This document shows, piece after piece, positions 27,309 to 36,418 of a DNA stretch of 64,000 nt. The DNA is from Pseudalkalibacillus hwajinpoensis (GTDB taxonomy: Bacteria; Bacillota; Bacilli; Bacillales; Guptibacillaceae). Both the position numbers and the translations under genes were made by a program. How positions within the stretch are numbered: the first letter of the stretch is position 1; every line of letters begins with the position of its first letter. The stretch is taken from NCBI RefSeq assembly GCF_039851965.1, contig NZ_CP156674.1, positions 1,178,001 through 1,242,000 on the forward strand, written 5' to 3'. Under the pieces are notes generated by a model, which was given only the letters and a program-made list of their open reading frames with translations, did not search any database and had not been told where the DNA came from.

Positions 27309-28943
27309 TTACATCTCATAAACCCTTGCCTCGTGTGGGCGGAGAATTGCTTTCTGAATCGGTTCTTCTCTAGTCACATCTCCATAGTTGGCAATCATCA
27401 GCTTTTTATTAGCCTCTTCCAGCCCCTTAACCTCTGGACAAACCAACGTGTCATCGGAGTGATTTAAAATGATTAACCAGCGCTTTCCTTCGTAACTTCT
27501 AATGTACATATATAGTTTAACATCATCTCTCGAAAGATCATGATAGTCACCATAAATCATCACGGAATTTTCTTTTCGTAAAGCAATTAACTTCTGGTAA
27601 TAACGGAAAATGGAATTCGGATCTTCAAGATCATTTTTCACATTTATTTCTTTATAATTAGCATTCATATTAATCCACGGGGTTCCAGTTGTAAAACCGG
27701 CATGTGCTGAATCATTCCATTGCATTGGCGTCCGTGAATTATCACGACTTAACAGCGTCAGACTTTTCAGCACTTCGTCAGGATCACGGCCTTTCTCCAC
27801 CTCTTCGGTGTACTTATTTTTCATGGCGATATCATTATAATCCTCAATGGACTCAAATCGAACACCGGTCATACCAATTTCCTCACCTTGAAAAACATAC
27901 GGAATCCCTGGAAGCGTATGAATCATCGTTGCGAGTAGTTTCGATGACTCTGTTCGGTATTCGCCATCATTTCCGTATCTTGTCACCTGGCGTGTATGGT
28001 CATGATTGTTTAAGAATTGGGAGTTCCACCCCTTCCCATAGAAAACATTATGCCATCTTTGCTGAATTTCTTTATATCGAAGCATATCCCAACCTGGCAT
28101 ATCATCAGCCACTTCAAAATGAAACAAGGTCTTTAATTCATTTCGATCTTCTCGGACATAGTTCAGACCATCTTCAGGAGTGACGAAAGGAATTTCACCC
28201 ACAGTTAAAATGTCATAATGGCGAAGCACTTTCTGATTCATTTCTTGAAGATAATCATGAATTCCAGGATTGTTTGCAAGGTAATTGATTTGTTCCGGAT
28301 TCTCGGCGTCTGGAAAACCTTTCTGTTTGGCAAGTAAGTTGATCACATCCATCCGAAAACCATCGATGCCTTTTTCGAGCCAGAAGCGCATCATCTCAAA
28401 AATCGCCTCACGCACCTCTGGATTTTCCCAATTTAAATCAGGCTGCTCTGTTGCAAATGAATGCAAATAGTATTGACCTGTCACATCATCATGCTCCCAG
28501 GCTGATGGAGTGAAATATGAGCGCCAGTTGTTCGGTGCTCTCCCCTCTTTTGAGTCTCTCCAAATATACCAATCGCGCTTGGGATTGTCTTTTGACGAAC
28601 GTGATTCAATAAACCATGGGTGCTGATCGGATGTGTGGTTGACGACAAGATCCATAATAACCTTTAACTTCCTCTTATGCGCTTGTTCAAGCAATTCTTC
28701 AAAATCAGACATTGTTCCCGCTTTTTTTATAATTGAATAATAGTCTGAGATATCGTAGCCATTATCCATATCAGGCGACTCATAGAAAGGATTGATCCAG
28801 ATCACGTCCACGCCCAACTTCTCGATATAGTCTAATTTGTCTATAATCCCTTGTAAGTCTCCGTATCCATCTCCGTCGCTATCCTTATAACTACGCCAGT
28901 ATACTTGATAGACAACGGCTTCTTTCCACCATTTCTTGTTCAT
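27309..28943 (-). CDS. Alpha-glucosidase (GH13, oligo-1,6-glucosidase type)
   Basis: 544 residues, typical for cytoplasmic GH13 subfamily-31 enzymes such as MalL. Conserved regions in order: DLVVNHTSDQHPWF (residue ~100), nucleophile Asp in GFRMDVINLL (~200), acid Glu in TVGEIPFV (~255), and NNHDHTRQVTRYG (~325). Cleaves isomaltose- or maltose-type oligosaccharides. It is not in the mel unit but would process the glucosides. Single-gene unit; AAAGGGG precedes the start. Confidence 0.9.
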   Translation of the reverse strand: MNKKWWKEAVVYQVYWRSYKDSDGDGYGDLQGIIDKLDYIEKLGVDVIWINPFYESPDMDNGYDISDYYSIIKKAGTMSDFEELLEQAHKRKLKVIMDLVVNHTSDQHPWFIESRSSKDNPKRDWYIWRDSKEGRAPNNWRSYFTPSAWEHDDVTGQYYLHSFATEQPDLNWENPEVREAIFEMMRFWLEKGIDGFRMDVINLLAKQKGFPDAENPEQINYLANNPGIHDYLQEMNQKVLRHYDILTVGEIPFVTPEDGLNYVREDRNELKTLFHFEVADDMPGWDMLRYKEIQQRWHNVFYGKGWNSQFLNNHDHTRQVTRYGNDGEYRTESSKLLATMIHTLPGIPYVFQGEEIGMTGVRFESIEDYNDIAMKNKYTEEVEKGRDPDEVLKSLTLLSRDNSRTPMQWNDSAHAGFTTGTPWINMNANYKEINVKNDLEDPNSIFRYYQKLIALRKENSVMIYGDYHDLSRDDVKLYMYIRSYEGKRWLIILNHSDDTLVCPEVKGLEEANKKLMIANYGDVTREEPIQKAILRPHEARVYEM

Positions 28944-29389
28944 CGTCTGTAGTCCCCTTTCTGCGATTCCTCATCGTTTTTTCAAAATATCCAGGGTGAA
29001 TTGTACAATCTTATTGAATCAGGATCAAATGAAACTTACCTTATCATTCAATAAAATTGCTCTGTTGACGTTTGTTCGAACACCTTCCAGTGCCCATTCA
29101 TTACTGATATTTCTTACCTATAAAATGTGACGTTCGCTCTCCGTCCACTCCCTGGACAAAATATGTATCAGAACCTCTGTAGGCAACCTTTACAACCTGC
29201 TCGTCTTATTCTTAAAAAGGTTCTCCGATCCAAATACGTCTGCCATCGTTACCACAAAAAGTACTCCTACAATAATCACTACTTTTTTCACCGACTCCTC
29301 AAAGACATCGTATTCTCCTTATTATCCTACCATCGATTTCCAATCCATGGTCAAAAAAAAAAAGAAAGCCACCACAGCTCGCCTTCTTT
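28944..29389. other. Intergenic stretch without a recognised gene
   Basis: About 445 bases. I see no ribosome-site-backed reading frame on either strand; only the terminator of the next gene at its right end. Confidence 0.5.
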
Positions 29390-29392
29390 TCA
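29353..29392 (-). terminator. Terminator of the small membrane protein gene
   Basis: Imperfect stem (AAGAAGGC / GCTTTCTT) followed by at least ten T residues on the minus strand. Confidence 0.55.
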
Positions 29393-29710
29393 AGAACTAG
29401 ATAGCTTTCTTTTCACCACATTCCCCATTTGCCTTCTTACTAATTGAATCAGGAAAGTGATTATTACAATGAGCGAAAGGAAACAGATGCTCGTCATCAA
29501 TGGAGCTACTTTGAGAGCGTAAAGAAACATATCAATTTCATATATTTCATTCGAAGCTACAATTGTACCCGGCGTAAAAATCAGATGGTCTTTCCAATCC
29601 GATAGTGTAGGCAAGGAGCTCGCCGTCCAGGAAGTTGTCCAATAGGAATAGGCAAATACAATAAAAAGACACAGCAACATGACCGGTTTGAAGAAATCCC
29701 TTCTCATCAA
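29390..29710 (-). CDS. Small membrane protein (possibly DUF4306/YjdJ-like)
   Basis: 106 residues: one helix near residues 8-26, a loop of about 40 residues, then a second helix (PLMTSICFLSLIVIITFLIQ) and a basic tail. The layout recalls DUF4306 proteins, but I do not see a decisive motif. Stands alone; function unknown. Confidence 0.55.
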   Translation of the reverse strand: MMRRDFFKPVMLLCLFIVFAYSYWTTSWTASSLPTLSDWKDHLIFTPGTIVASNEIYEIDMFLYALKVAPLMTSICFLSLIVIITFLIQLVRRQMGNVVKRKLSSS

Positions 29711-29979
29711 CCCATCACCTCGAAGTTTTTATACCTTTATTTATTCGGGAAGTAGGGTGATGATTCCTTTAATGTAAATGAGAAGACCACTTTTTCTAGC
29801 CCTTCTCCTCAATGACTTTCCTCCCACTCCATAAGACCGCCTTCTAATCTATTGTAAAAATGCACAGGAACATCTAATCAAATTCTGTCACGGTTTCTAC
29901 ATGAAACATTACTTCTTCTTCATTTCACCTTAATTTTCGTCCGTTAATCTGGTAACGAAAGAGACGAAAGGAGAGGTTT

Positions 29980-30810
29980 ATGTTGAAAAAGTTGATTACA
30001 ATCGGGTTGTTCGGTGTTTTTGTTGTAAGTATGTTCATCTATTCAGGAGGAAATAACTTTGCCAGCGCAGATTCGAACAAGACGCTGACCATTGCTCACA
30101 GAGGTGCTTCAGGCTATGCGCCGGAAAATACGATGGCTGCCTTTGAAAAGGCGGTTGACATGAAGTCAGATCTATTTGAGCTTGATGTTCAGATGAGTAA
30201 AGACGGGGAACTTGTCGTCATCCATGATACTTCTGTTGATCGTACGACTAATGGCTCTGGTATGGTTAAGGATCTAACGCTAGACGAGTTACAGAGCCTT
30301 GATGCAGGAAGCTGGTTTGGAGAAGAATTTGCAGGAGAGCCAATTCCAACGCTTGGAGAGGTGCTTGATGAGTACCGTGGAAAAACAGGGATCTTGATTG
30401 AACTGAAGTCGCCTTCTCTTTACCCTGGAATTGAAGAAAAAGTGGCGGAAGAACTCCGAGAAAGAAACATGGATAAACCAAATAACAACAAGATTATCGT
30501 TCAGTCTTTTGACCATGAATCTGTCCAAACGTTTAACTCTATTCTGCCTTCCGTCCCTACTGGCGTACTTGTAGGCTATAGTTCCACTGGCATATCAGAT
30601 GAAGCTTTGAACGAGTTCGCAACCTATGCGGAATATGTCAATCCGAGCAAATCCATGATTAACGTTAATCTTGTCGATCGAATCCATGAATTAGGTATGG
30701 AAACTCATCCATGGACGGTTAGAGATCTTGAATCTGCCGAATCCCTTTTAAATGCTGGTGTTGATGGTATTATTACAGATTATCCTGATTACGTGAATGA
30801 CCGTAAGTAA
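29980..30810 (+). CDS. glpQ: Secreted glycerophosphodiester phosphodiesterase
   Basis: 276 residues with a signal peptide ending near FASA-DS (residues 1-31). GDPD catalytic motif HRGASGYAPENTMAAFEKA at 40-58, then FELDVQMSKDGELVVIHD and the C-terminal GVDGIITDYPDY. Releases glycerol-3-phosphate from phosphodiesters or teichoic acid outside the cell. Upstream, TTTCAC, TTTTCG and TTAATC at 11-base steps near 29930 may be a weak Pho box. GAAAGGAGAGG precedes the start. Confidence 0.92.
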   Translation: MLKKLITIGLFGVFVVSMFIYSGGNNFASADSNKTLTIAHRGASGYAPENTMAAFEKAVDMKSDLFELDVQMSKDGELVVIHDTSVDRTTNGSGMVKDLTLDELQSLDAGSWFGEEFAGEPIPTLGEVLDEYRGKTGILIELKSPSLYPGIEEKVAEELRERNMDKPNNNKIIVQSFDHESVQTFNSILPSVPTGVLVGYSSTGISDEALNEFATYAEYVNPSKSMINVNLVDRIHELGMETHPWTVRDLESAESLLNAGVDGIITDYPDYVNDRK

Positions 30811-30833
30811 TTCGTATAACTAGCGAGTAAAGA

Positions 30834-30850
30834 GTGCCTGTCACCACCCG
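30834..30850 (+). repeat. REP-like element, family A
   Basis: GTGCCTGTCACCACCCG followed by TTTTTGTCA and a GTCG tail, just past the glpQ stop. Confidence 0.72.
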
Positions 30851-30941
30851 GTTTTTGTCACATTCTGTCGTCCAATACGTTCATGTTTGAAGAAATCGCT
30901 TACTGGGAATTGTTAACTGAATCTAAAAGGAGTGGATATTT

Positions 30942-31454
30942 ATGCCAAGAAAGACGCCTATTCTTTTAGCCGTTTGCTTATCGGCTGGAACATTGCTTGC
31001 AGGGTGCGGAAACAACGCAATCCAGAACAATGGTCCACAGACAACAAATGATTCCGCAGAGAGCAATACTACGTCGGAAAACACCCCTGAGGAGGGGAGC
31101 ACGAATAGTAGTAGCAGTGAAAACACCGGTGATGAAAATGGTAATATTAACCTCGAGGTAGGAATTGACACAGCTCTGACCGATCTTGATGCGTTGAAGA
31201 GTACCGTTGAAAATTCCAGCGATGATGTTGCGAAGTTGAATGAACAGGGCAAGACACTTGAATCACACTGGGATCTCATTGAACCAAAAATGGAAGAAGA
31301 CTACCCTGATGAATACAAGGAAATTGAGAAGACCCTTTATCCATTAATTGATGAAGCGAAAAAGGATGACCCAGATACAGCGAAGATGAGTGAATGGATC
31401 GATCAAACAATTATGACGATGACCGAGTTTAAAGAAAACCTCAAGCCTTCCTAA
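30942..31454 (+). CDS. Lipoprotein, copy 1 of a tandem pair
   Basis: 170 residues. Signal peptide with lipobox LLAGC (Cys23), a Ser/Thr/Asn-rich linker to about residue 65, then an alpha-helical domain (TALTDLDALKSTVEN ... KLNEQGKTLESHWDLIEPKM ... YPLIDEAKKDDPD). No known family. A homologous copy follows at 31666. Its ribosome site region, AAAGGAGTGGATATTT, is also duplicated. Extracytoplasmic. Confidence 0.75.
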   Translation: MPRKTPILLAVCLSAGTLLAGCGNNAIQNNGPQTTNDSAESNTTSENTPEEGSTNSSSSENTGDENGNINLEVGIDTALTDLDALKSTVENSSDDVAKLNEQGKTLESHWDLIEPKMEEDYPDEYKEIEKTLYPLIDEAKKDDPDTAKMSEWIDQTIMTMTEFKENLKPS

Positions 31455-31665
31455 ACTGTATAATGAAAGAGCTGTCCACTTTCTACATCCTTAAGCTTTG
31501 TTTAAACATTAGTCGTGTTAAAATGGTTTTTCCCCATTCATTCTAAAGCCCTATCCATACTCCGTTTTATTGTCTCTTCTCCTGTTCTATTTTTATAATT
31601 CGTGCCTTTTTTGAATAAAACACCTCCAGGGTACCAATAATTGAAACGGAAAGGAGTGGATATTG

Positions 31666-32166
31666 TTGGAAAAGAAATTTCCGATTTTACTAGCGATCAC
31701 TATGATTTCTGCATCGATACTCGCTGGCTGTGGTACAAACGGAGCTGAAGAAAACGCCACTGAAGAGAATGCCGCCAATTCTGGCATGGAAAACAACAGT
31801 GTAACGGAAAACTCCGCCGGTGAGGAAGGTGCTGGGGACACAAGTACAGAGGGCAATGTAGTCAATATGGATGAAGGTGTGGACACCGTTCTTACAAACC
31901 TTGATGAACTGAAAAGCACTCTTGAAGAAAGTGCTAACGTCGAAAAACTAAATGAACAGGGCATGTCACTTGAAGCAAATTGGGATAAAATCGAAGCGCA
32001 GATTGAGGAAGAATATCCAGAGGACTACAAGAATATCGAAGAGAGTCTTTACCCGCTAATTGACGAAGCGAAAAAGGACGAACCTGATACAACAAAGATG
32101 AATGAGCTTATTGATGAGACAATTATGAAAATAACTGAGTTTAAAGAAAAAGTTACTGCTTCCTAG
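31666..32166 (+). CDS. Lipoprotein, copy 2 of a tandem pair
   Basis: 166 residues, with lipobox ILAGC, a low-complexity linker and a C-terminal helical domain closely matching copy 1 (KLNEQGMSLEANWDKIE, SLYPLIDEAKKDEPDT). The start is the second of two TTG codons because it aligns with the ATG of copy 1 behind the same AAAGGAGTGGATATT. The linkers have diverged much more than the domains. Function unknown. Confidence 0.75.
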   Translation: MEKKFPILLAITMISASILAGCGTNGAEENATEENAANSGMENNSVTENSAGEEGAGDTSTEGNVVNMDEGVDTVLTNLDELKSTLEESANVEKLNEQGMSLEANWDKIEAQIEEEYPEDYKNIEESLYPLIDEAKKDEPDTTKMNELIDETIMKITEFKEKVTAS

Positions 32167-32176
32167 ACACAAAAAC

Positions 32177-32221
32177 AAAAACGCCCTCTTCCTGATCATT
32201 TGACCAGGAAGAGGGTGTTTT
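32177..32221. terminator. Bidirectional terminator
   Basis: About 17-bp stem (CCCTCTTCCTG / CAGGAAGAGGG core) with T-runs on both strands, between lipoprotein copy 2 and the convergent dehydrogenase gene. Confidence 0.88.
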
Positions 32222-32224
32222 TAT

Positions 32225-33604
32225 TTAATACAACTTCCCATGACGATACATGATATCTGATAGCTTCATCACTGTATGGATGTAGCAATTTTGTCTGAGT
32301 GGAAATGGATCGCTGAAGAACTGCGGAAAAATCTCATCCATCGTTTCCTTCATTTTTTTAAAGAGCATGGTGGATACCTCTTCTTCACTATAAAACTGTG
32401 TTTCACGGCCCTGTAGCCATTCAAAGTACGACACGATCACACCACCCGCGTTCGCAAGAATATCAGGGATAACCAGCACGCCCTCATCGCTTAGTTTGCG
32501 GTCAGCTCCGAGCGTAATCGGTCCATTCGCGCCTTCAACAATCATGCGCGCTTTCACTTTGTCAACATTATCTTCATGAATTTGATCCTCAAGCGCTGCA
32601 AGAATTAGCACATCCGTATCGAGATAAAGTACATCTGCCCTGTCCTGTATATCCGCTTTGATGCCATTCTGACTTAAAGCTTCCTTAGTAGTCGGAAGAT
32701 CACCATTGTGTTTCGAAGTAAAATCAACTAAAGCCTCAATATCAAGACCGTCCCCATTGTATAACGTGACGTTCCGATCACTAACTGCGACAACTTTAGT
32801 ATTCAAGTAATTACATTGATATGACTCCAGTGCCGCCACAGAACCAACATTACCAAAACCTTGAATCCCAATGGTAAGCTCACGCTTCGTGTGATTGAGC
32901 GCTGTTTTGGCGAAACGGTTTTCATTTTCCTTAAACCAACCTTCGTTCTCGTTAATAAAATTGTGAATCATATAACGAAGTGTGAAATATACCCCTTTAC
33001 CAGTTGCTTCGCGTCGTCCTAGCGAACCGCCGTTCATCTGACTTTTCCCTGTAAAACTTCCGCGGTACGGTCGTCCTGGATGAATGTTCTTGAACTCGCC
33101 CATCATCCAATCCATTTCACGTTCGCCTGTGCCTACGTCCGGTGCAGGAATATCCTTATCGGGACCAAGAATATCACTGAAATTCTGAACGTACGTTTTT
33201 GAAATCGTATGTAATTCTTTTTCAGAGAACTCCCGAGGATTAATCACTACTCCGCCTTTCCCTCCACCGAAAGGGACATCGTGAAGCGCATTTTTCAGCG
33301 TCATGAGCGTTGCCAAATTAATCACTTCATCTTCTTCGACTGTTTCGTGAAATCGAATCCCGCCTTTATATGGTCCAACCGCATTATTATGCTGTACACG
33401 GAACGCTGGAATCCTTAGAATCTTTCCGTTCTCAAGCGGCACGCGCAGAAACGATTTTTGAATCTGATTTGGTGTAGAAAGAATGGATTCAAGCGATGTA
33501 AACGCATTTTTTCTTTCATCCCCACTAAAATTCGGTAAAAATGACGTATCATTTAATAGTGCATTCAATGATTCCTCTACAATTTCTCCATATTTACTAG
33601 CCAA
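32225..33604 (-). CDS. Glu/Leu/Phe/Val-type dehydrogenase
   Basis: About 459 residues. Substrate-binding stretch GPYKGGIRFH and catalytic lysine region DVPFGGGKGGVVINP, then a Rossmann domain with GIQGFGNVGSVAA. Length is longer than RocG/GudB (about 425). Oxidatively deaminates glutamate or a branched amino acid. The TTG start is preferred, as GGAGG lies seven bases before it; an ATG two codons upstream abuts the ribosome site. Confidence 0.85.
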   Translation of the reverse strand: MASKYGEIVEESLNALLNDTSFLPNFSGDERKNAFTSLESILSTPNQIQKSFLRVPLENGKILRIPAFRVQHNNAVGPYKGGIRFHETVEEDEVINLATLMTLKNALHDVPFGGGKGGVVINPREFSEKELHTISKTYVQNFSDILGPDKDIPAPDVGTGEREMDWMMGEFKNIHPGRPYRGSFTGKSQMNGGSLGRREATGKGVYFTLRYMIHNFINENEGWFKENENRFAKTALNHTKRELTIGIQGFGNVGSVAALESYQCNYLNTKVVAVSDRNVTLYNGDGLDIEALVDFTSKHNGDLPTTKEALSQNGIKADIQDRADVLYLDTDVLILAALEDQIHEDNVDKVKARMIVEGANGPITLGADRKLSDEGVLVIPDILANAGGVIVSYFEWLQGRETQFYSEEEVSTMLFKKMKETMDEIFPQFFSDPFPLRQNCYIHTVMKLSDIMYRHGKLY

Positions 33605-33692
33605 AGTCATCCCTCCATTTGATTTCATCTACAAATACCGTACCCTCCTGACTATAGTTCAAACGGGCTAGATGAAGAGGTTTACTCCTTTC

Positions 33693-34676
33693 TTACCGAT
33701 TATCTGCCGGAAAAACAATTCCGATCTGTCTGCGGGCCTCATCCATCACTTCGATTGCGAGTAGGGAATTTTCATAGGAATTAATGGTAGACTCCGTTTT
33801 TCCAGACTGGATCAGTTCAATAAACTCCTTAGCTTCGTACATCATCGTGTGGGTTTGCGACTGAGTGAGGTCTTCAATTGAACCATCACGGTAGTATATC
33901 TTCACATTCATAGGCGATCCAATTTTATCGATCAAGATGCTTCCATTCTCACCTTGAATTTCAGAAGGCAGATGTGAATCTGTAATTTTCGAGAACATCA
34001 CCACCGCTTCTTTATCATCGTAACCAAGAAGAATGCTTCCCTCACCGTCAACGCCCGATTCAAGCATAACGCCCTCCGCTTTAATCGAACTCGGCTTACC
34101 TAAAATTGACACAACAGGATACACGCAGTAAACGCCGATATCCATCAGCGATCCATTCGAGAATTCAGGATTAAAAGCATTCAGAACAGTCCCTTCTTTA
34201 TAGGCATCATAACGAGAAGAATACTGTCCATAATTCGCTACAAAACGACGGACCTGGCCGATTTTATGTAGATTTTCACGCACCTTCTGCATGTTTGGCA
34301 TTACCGTCGATTTCATCGCTTCCATTAAAAGCACATTATTTTCTCTAGACGCTGCAACCATTCGCTGAACCTCCCGGCTGTTCGACGCCAGCGGCTTTTC
34401 ACAAAGAACGTGTTTCCCTGCTTTCATAAGTAGAATAGCCTGCTCCGCATGAAGGGAATTCGGACTCGCGATATAAACCGCATCAATCACTTTACTTTCT
34501 GCCATCTCTTCAAGATTCGTAAACGTATGCTTCGCTCCATGCTTCTCAGCAAATGAAGTCGCTTTCTTCTCCGTACGAGAATAAACCGCCGTTAATTCAA
34601 AATCACCAAGCTCATTCGCCCCTTCAATAAAATTACCAGTAATCTTATTCGTTCCAATCACACCAAAACGCACCAT
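33693..34676 (-). CDS. Gfo/Idh/MocA-family oxidoreductase
   Basis: 327 residues. N-terminal NAD(P) fold (MVRFGVIGTNKITGNFIEGA), with the signature CEKPLASN near residue 93, and a C-terminal alpha/beta substrate domain (NGSLMDIGVYCVYPV). These enzymes oxidise or reduce sugars, inositols or related polyols; substrate not evident. AGGAGG precedes the start. Transcribed alone. Confidence 0.88.
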   Translation of the reverse strand: MVRFGVIGTNKITGNFIEGANELGDFELTAVYSRTEKKATSFAEKHGAKHTFTNLEEMAESKVIDAVYIASPNSLHAEQAILLMKAGKHVLCEKPLASNSREVQRMVAASRENNVLLMEAMKSTVMPNMQKVRENLHKIGQVRRFVANYGQYSSRYDAYKEGTVLNAFNPEFSNGSLMDIGVYCVYPVVSILGKPSSIKAEGVMLESGVDGEGSILLGYDDKEAVVMFSKITDSHLPSEIQGENGSILIDKIGSPMNVKIYYRDGSIEDLTQSQTHTMMYEAKEFIELIQSGKTESTINSYENSLLAIEVMDEARRQIGIVFPADNR

Positions 34677-34701
34677 TATCTATTCCTCCTAAAGTCCTGC
34701 C

Positions 34702-34720
34702 GGTGACAGGCACCGCCCGA
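34702..34720 (-). repeat. REP-like element, family A (inverted)
   Basis: GGTGACAGGCACC is the reverse complement of the family core, with a GCCCG flank. Confidence 0.6.
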
Positions 34721-34763
34721 ACGATGTCATATTTTGTACTATGGTTTAGTTTAGACTTCTGTC

Positions 34764-35043
34764 ATGGATGATTCAATTGAAAACCATCGGATTTCCAAAA
34801 GCGGCATTATGCAGATGCTAACTCCCCAAGGCTGCTCCCCCCATACTGGATTAGGTGTCTTTCTAGCTCAGGTAGAGGATAAAACCAATCTATCATACCT
34901 AGCTTGGGGAGTCGGTTATCAATCCCTGTTAATTATTTACCCCTCTCCGGCACAGGCACGGTGATTATGGTAAATATCGATCCAGGGATTCATCAAATGA
35001 AAGGGTTGATCGGGGAGATTGTGAATACGCTTGTTATTGAGTG
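34764..35043 (+). pseudogene. C-terminal remnant of a serine beta-lactamase/esterase
   Basis: Pieces in two frames: GLGVFLAQVEDK ... LAWGVGYQSLLIIYPSP, then GTVIMVNIDPGIHQMKGLIG ending at 35043. These match the C-terminal end of class-C beta-lactamase-like serine hydrolases (the G-W-G-V, G-Y-x-S and V-x-M-V-N patterns). The catalytic SxxK and YxN parts are absent. It is a decayed fragment between a REP element and the acetamidase gene. Confidence 0.6.
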
Positions 35044-35051
35044 AAGAAAAA

Positions 35052-35085
35052 AGCGAGTGGTGTCCTTCACAGGCACCACCCGCTT
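35052..35085. repeat. REP-like element, family A (hairpin copy)
   Basis: AGCGAGTGGTG and CACCACCCGCT arms form a hairpin, followed by TTTTAGTCA...GTCGAA. It gives the full inverted form of the family. Confidence 0.65.
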
Positions 35086-35104
35086 TTAGTCAAACTACGT
35101 CGAA

Positions 35105-36001
35105 TCAAATCAGCTTAACGCCGAGTTTTTCTTCTAGCCATTTCGGAACGACGAACCTTGCTGTCATCAGTGGATCGACTACCTGGCAAACTTCCACTTG
35201 CCCAATCGCACTCATCAGCATCGTTGCCTCTCCAATCGGGATCCTGGTTCTTTCTACAATTCGATCAATCATCAGTTCAGTCGCTAGCTTCACTGCTTCA
35301 TCGAGCGTTTCAGCTGAAGCGATTTGTGTCACAACCTCATCGTTCTCAAGCATAGGCTGAGTCATCAGATCACCTTTGATCACTTCTAACTTTACCGTCG
35401 CTCTACCTGGAACTTCAATTCCAGAAACGCTGACCTCGCCATCACCCATTGCCGCATGGAAGTCGCCAAGTCCGAATAATGCACCTTCTGCGAACACCGG
35501 GAAATAGAGCGTCGCACCTTCCGTTATCATCTTATTGTCCATGTTTCCACCATGCGCACCCGGTGTGCCACAGGATACTCCTTCTCCCTCTGGTGCCACT
35601 CCAATCACACCGATCATGGGATTCAATGGAATCTCAAGCTCATTAAAAATGGCCTTCCCTTCTTTAATTGGAATGATCTTCGATTCCATCGCTTTCAGTC
35701 GATGCCCCATAACGCCAAGATCCGGCCCAACGACCATCACTCCCTGATCACCAATTTCCAGCTTCTCAATCGTCACCTTAAGGACATCACCTGGGAGTGC
35801 CTCGTTAACGTAAATTGGACCAGTTGCCGGGTTAACGCGGTTCCAATCGATACCAGTAATTTCAGTTTCCTCGGATTGAAGCTGATTTTCAAAGCAATCG
35901 TATGTAACGATTTCGACTGTTGCCCCGGATGGAACTATTTTTACAGGCTGATGCGTTTTGTTAAATTCATAGATAACAGAATCGTTCATAAGTAATTCCA
36001 T
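35105..36001 (-). CDS. Acetamidase/formamidase-family amidohydrolase
   Basis: 298 residues, full length for the FmdA/AmdA family. Family blocks are visible: PATGPIYVNEALPGDVLKV, CGTPGAHGGNMDNKMI and GLGDFHAAMGDGEVS. Hydrolyses short amides to acid and ammonia in the cytoplasm. GGGGGAG six bases before the ATG. Transcribed alone. Confidence 0.9.
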   Translation of the reverse strand: MELLMNDSVIYEFNKTHQPVKIVPSGATVEIVTYDCFENQLQSEETEITGIDWNRVNPATGPIYVNEALPGDVLKVTIEKLEIGDQGVMVVGPDLGVMGHRLKAMESKIIPIKEGKAIFNELEIPLNPMIGVIGVAPEGEGVSCGTPGAHGGNMDNKMITEGATLYFPVFAEGALFGLGDFHAAMGDGEVSVSGIEVPGRATVKLEVIKGDLMTQPMLENDEVVTQIASAETLDEAVKLATELMIDRIVERTRIPIGEATMLMSAIGQVEVCQVVDPLMTARFVVPKWLEEKLGVKLI

Positions 36002-36415
36002 GGATTACTCCCCCTTTAATTTAACTATTGTGACAATTTTAACAGGAATTGACCTCTTACCTCCATCCTCTTAATCTTTCAATTGTAACTATGAAAAAAG
36101 ACTTATGAAAAAGGACATCATTTTCCTAATTTCACATTTTTACCTCTCCTCATAGCTCACTCTTTTGTGCCAAAAACGCTGTAACTTCTTGCTATATGAA
36201 TGCGCTACCATTAGGATCATGTAAAAGAGTGCACTCTTTTCAAGAAATGAAATTCCAAACGAATGTAATAGTCATCATTCGATTAGATTCACCATTTTAA
36301 GACTACATCCATCGTCCCTATTTTCTTAATAGTAACCTTACAATCTATTAATATCTCATTCATTCTTATCATTTAGACTGAGAATTGTGAGAAAAATTGA
36401 CTCAGGGGGAAATTA
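36002..36415. promoter_or_regulatory. Promoter region of the alkaline phosphatase gene
   Basis: About 410 bases without a gene. It contains an 18-base perfect palindrome (36223-36240, AAAAGAGTGCACTCTTTT) and, near 36340-36380, TTACAA, TTAATA and TTCATT at roughly 11-base steps. That spacing is typical of PhoP boxes, but the sequence match is loose. Confidence 0.4.
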
Positions 36416-36418
36416 TTG

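Noticed and set aside
29776..29979. A regulatory RNA ahead of glpQ
   Set aside because: No stable fold visible; only loose Pho-box-like repeats, mentioned under the gene.
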